Of a stretch of DNA of 64,000 nucleotides, positions 63,162-64,000 are shown piece after piece. This DNA comes from Gonatopus flavifemur. Lineage: Eukaryota; Arthropoda; Insecta; Hymenoptera; Dryinidae. Positions within the stretch are counted from its first letter, which is position 1. Each line of letters starts with the position of its first letter. Under the pieces are notes generated by a model. That model was given only the letters and a program-made list of their open reading frames with translations, was not told the DNA's origin and made no database searches. The position numbers and the translations under genes are program-made. Location of the stretch: the NCBI GenBank assembly GCA_018340375.1, contig JAFFJZ010000006.1, positions 19,043,501 to 19,107,500 on the forward strand, given 5' to 3'.

Positions 63162-64000
63162 CGGGGTGATGAAGGTTCGTAGGATATCTAGTTCAGAAAA
63201 AGACTAAACTTAAAAAGTTGATAGATAATCCTCTAGAGATTTAGAATTTCCATATAAACCGTTGCAGATTAGATTGATAAAATAATTAAACATTAGGAGA
63301 TCACCGTGAAATCATATTCCGATGTACAGTATTTCTCCCTTAGACGCAGATATACTTCCTCTAGTCTTGATTTGTAAAGAGTGTAGAAACTAGATAATTC
63401 CATCCGAGGGAAAGTATTTCTCAATGTTTCATTCTGTACAGCAAAGAATTGTTTACAATAATCTTTCCAAACTGAAAATTCAATTTTCTACAAAACCAAA
63501 ATTTCACTTTATAAAATCAGAATGAAATAAAATAAAAGAAGAAATATTTTCTCTCGATGAAAGTGTTGAATGATAACAATTTATAAAATATATAGCAAGA
63601 TTTTTTCATACTGGTGCTCCGTAAATTGATAGAGAAGTATCATCGATATACATATACAGTTAGATAGAACATAATTAGAACACTTAGCGTACCCTAACTG
63701 TCGAAATTCTATTACCAGGAAAACAAATAAATAAATATACATATATTATATACATAATCGAACGAATATCCATTGATTGAATATTTTTCAATAGGAATTT
63801 TCAGCTTTGTTACGAATTTTGCACTGAATCAAACACATATTGATATCTCCGCCGAGTACAGAATTTAGCTGTTAAATATGATGATATGTAACAAGTTCGT
63901 AAATGTTCCAACAAACAGCTTAGCTTTAGTCATATATATTATATAAAATGTTAACAGTTTCTACTTGTTGCATGTGATTAATATATACATATATATACGT
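63162..64000. other. Right edge, A+T-rich DNA
   Basis: No feature beyond A/T-rich runs and TATATA stretches near 63738-63755 and 63935-64000. Confidence 0.45.

Noticed and set aside
52628..64000. A second gene downstream of ChAT
   Set aside because: No frame above 144 codons exists and none shows a recognisable domain or a convincing set of exons.

Overview
The window is animal, most likely insect, nuclear DNA. It is A+T-rich, its genes have GT-AG introns, and it carries the kind of decayed LINE, Tc1-like, hAT-like and MITE insertions common in arthropods. I cannot name the order. There is one recognisable gene, on the + strand: choline acetyltransferase (ChAT), the enzyme that makes acetylcholine in cholinergic neurons. 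Nine coding exons between 6375 and 52627 join in consistent phase to give 633 residues plus a stop. Only the extreme N-terminus is missing. The catalytic His, the STS motif and two choline-versus-carnitine determinants (V-D in GRVD, N in DNHL) are all present.

Layout: 1-6374 is upstream DNA, presumably the intron before the first visible exon. It holds an inverted-repeat element, nested MITEs and a 5'-truncated LINE with a target-site duplication. Exon A (6375-6566) is followed by a 31.6 kb intron (6567-38169). Its first 3.5 kb looks single-copy and richer in G+C; the rest is a patchwork of unique DNA and about 25 inverted-repeat elements, plus one dead Tc1-like transposon. Exons B to I follow at 38170-52627. 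The 5.9 kb E/F intron and the 3.6 kb H/I intron are again packed with nested palindromic elements. The last 11.4 kb holds the 3' UTR, more of the same elements and no second gene. I found no VAChT-like reading frame, although that gene usually sits in the first intron of ChAT; it should lie upstream of this window.

The most notable content is the non-autonomous transposon population. Two terminal types recur, with mostly unrelated, often fully palindromic interiors. One starts CCC(A/T) and ends (A/T)GGG. The other starts CAC and ends GTG, usually as CACNGAGAAA. Both have exact 2-bp target-site duplications of variable sequence (TA, TT, AA, AT, CG, GA, TC, TG, GT). Several insertions are confirmed inside the window by an undisturbed copy of the target. 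I propose these as the traces of one or two poorly characterised transposition systems with 2-bp staggered insertion. No source transposase for them is visible here. Other elements include a TTAA-flanked palindrome, a hAT-like element with a perfect 8-bp duplication that contains a pogo-like element with a PHD-type zinc-finger relic, and a dispersed family with a TTTGAACGG terminus.

I saw no rRNA, tRNA or CRISPR array. All coordinates were read by eye, and outer repeat boundaries without a duplication are approximate to a few bases.
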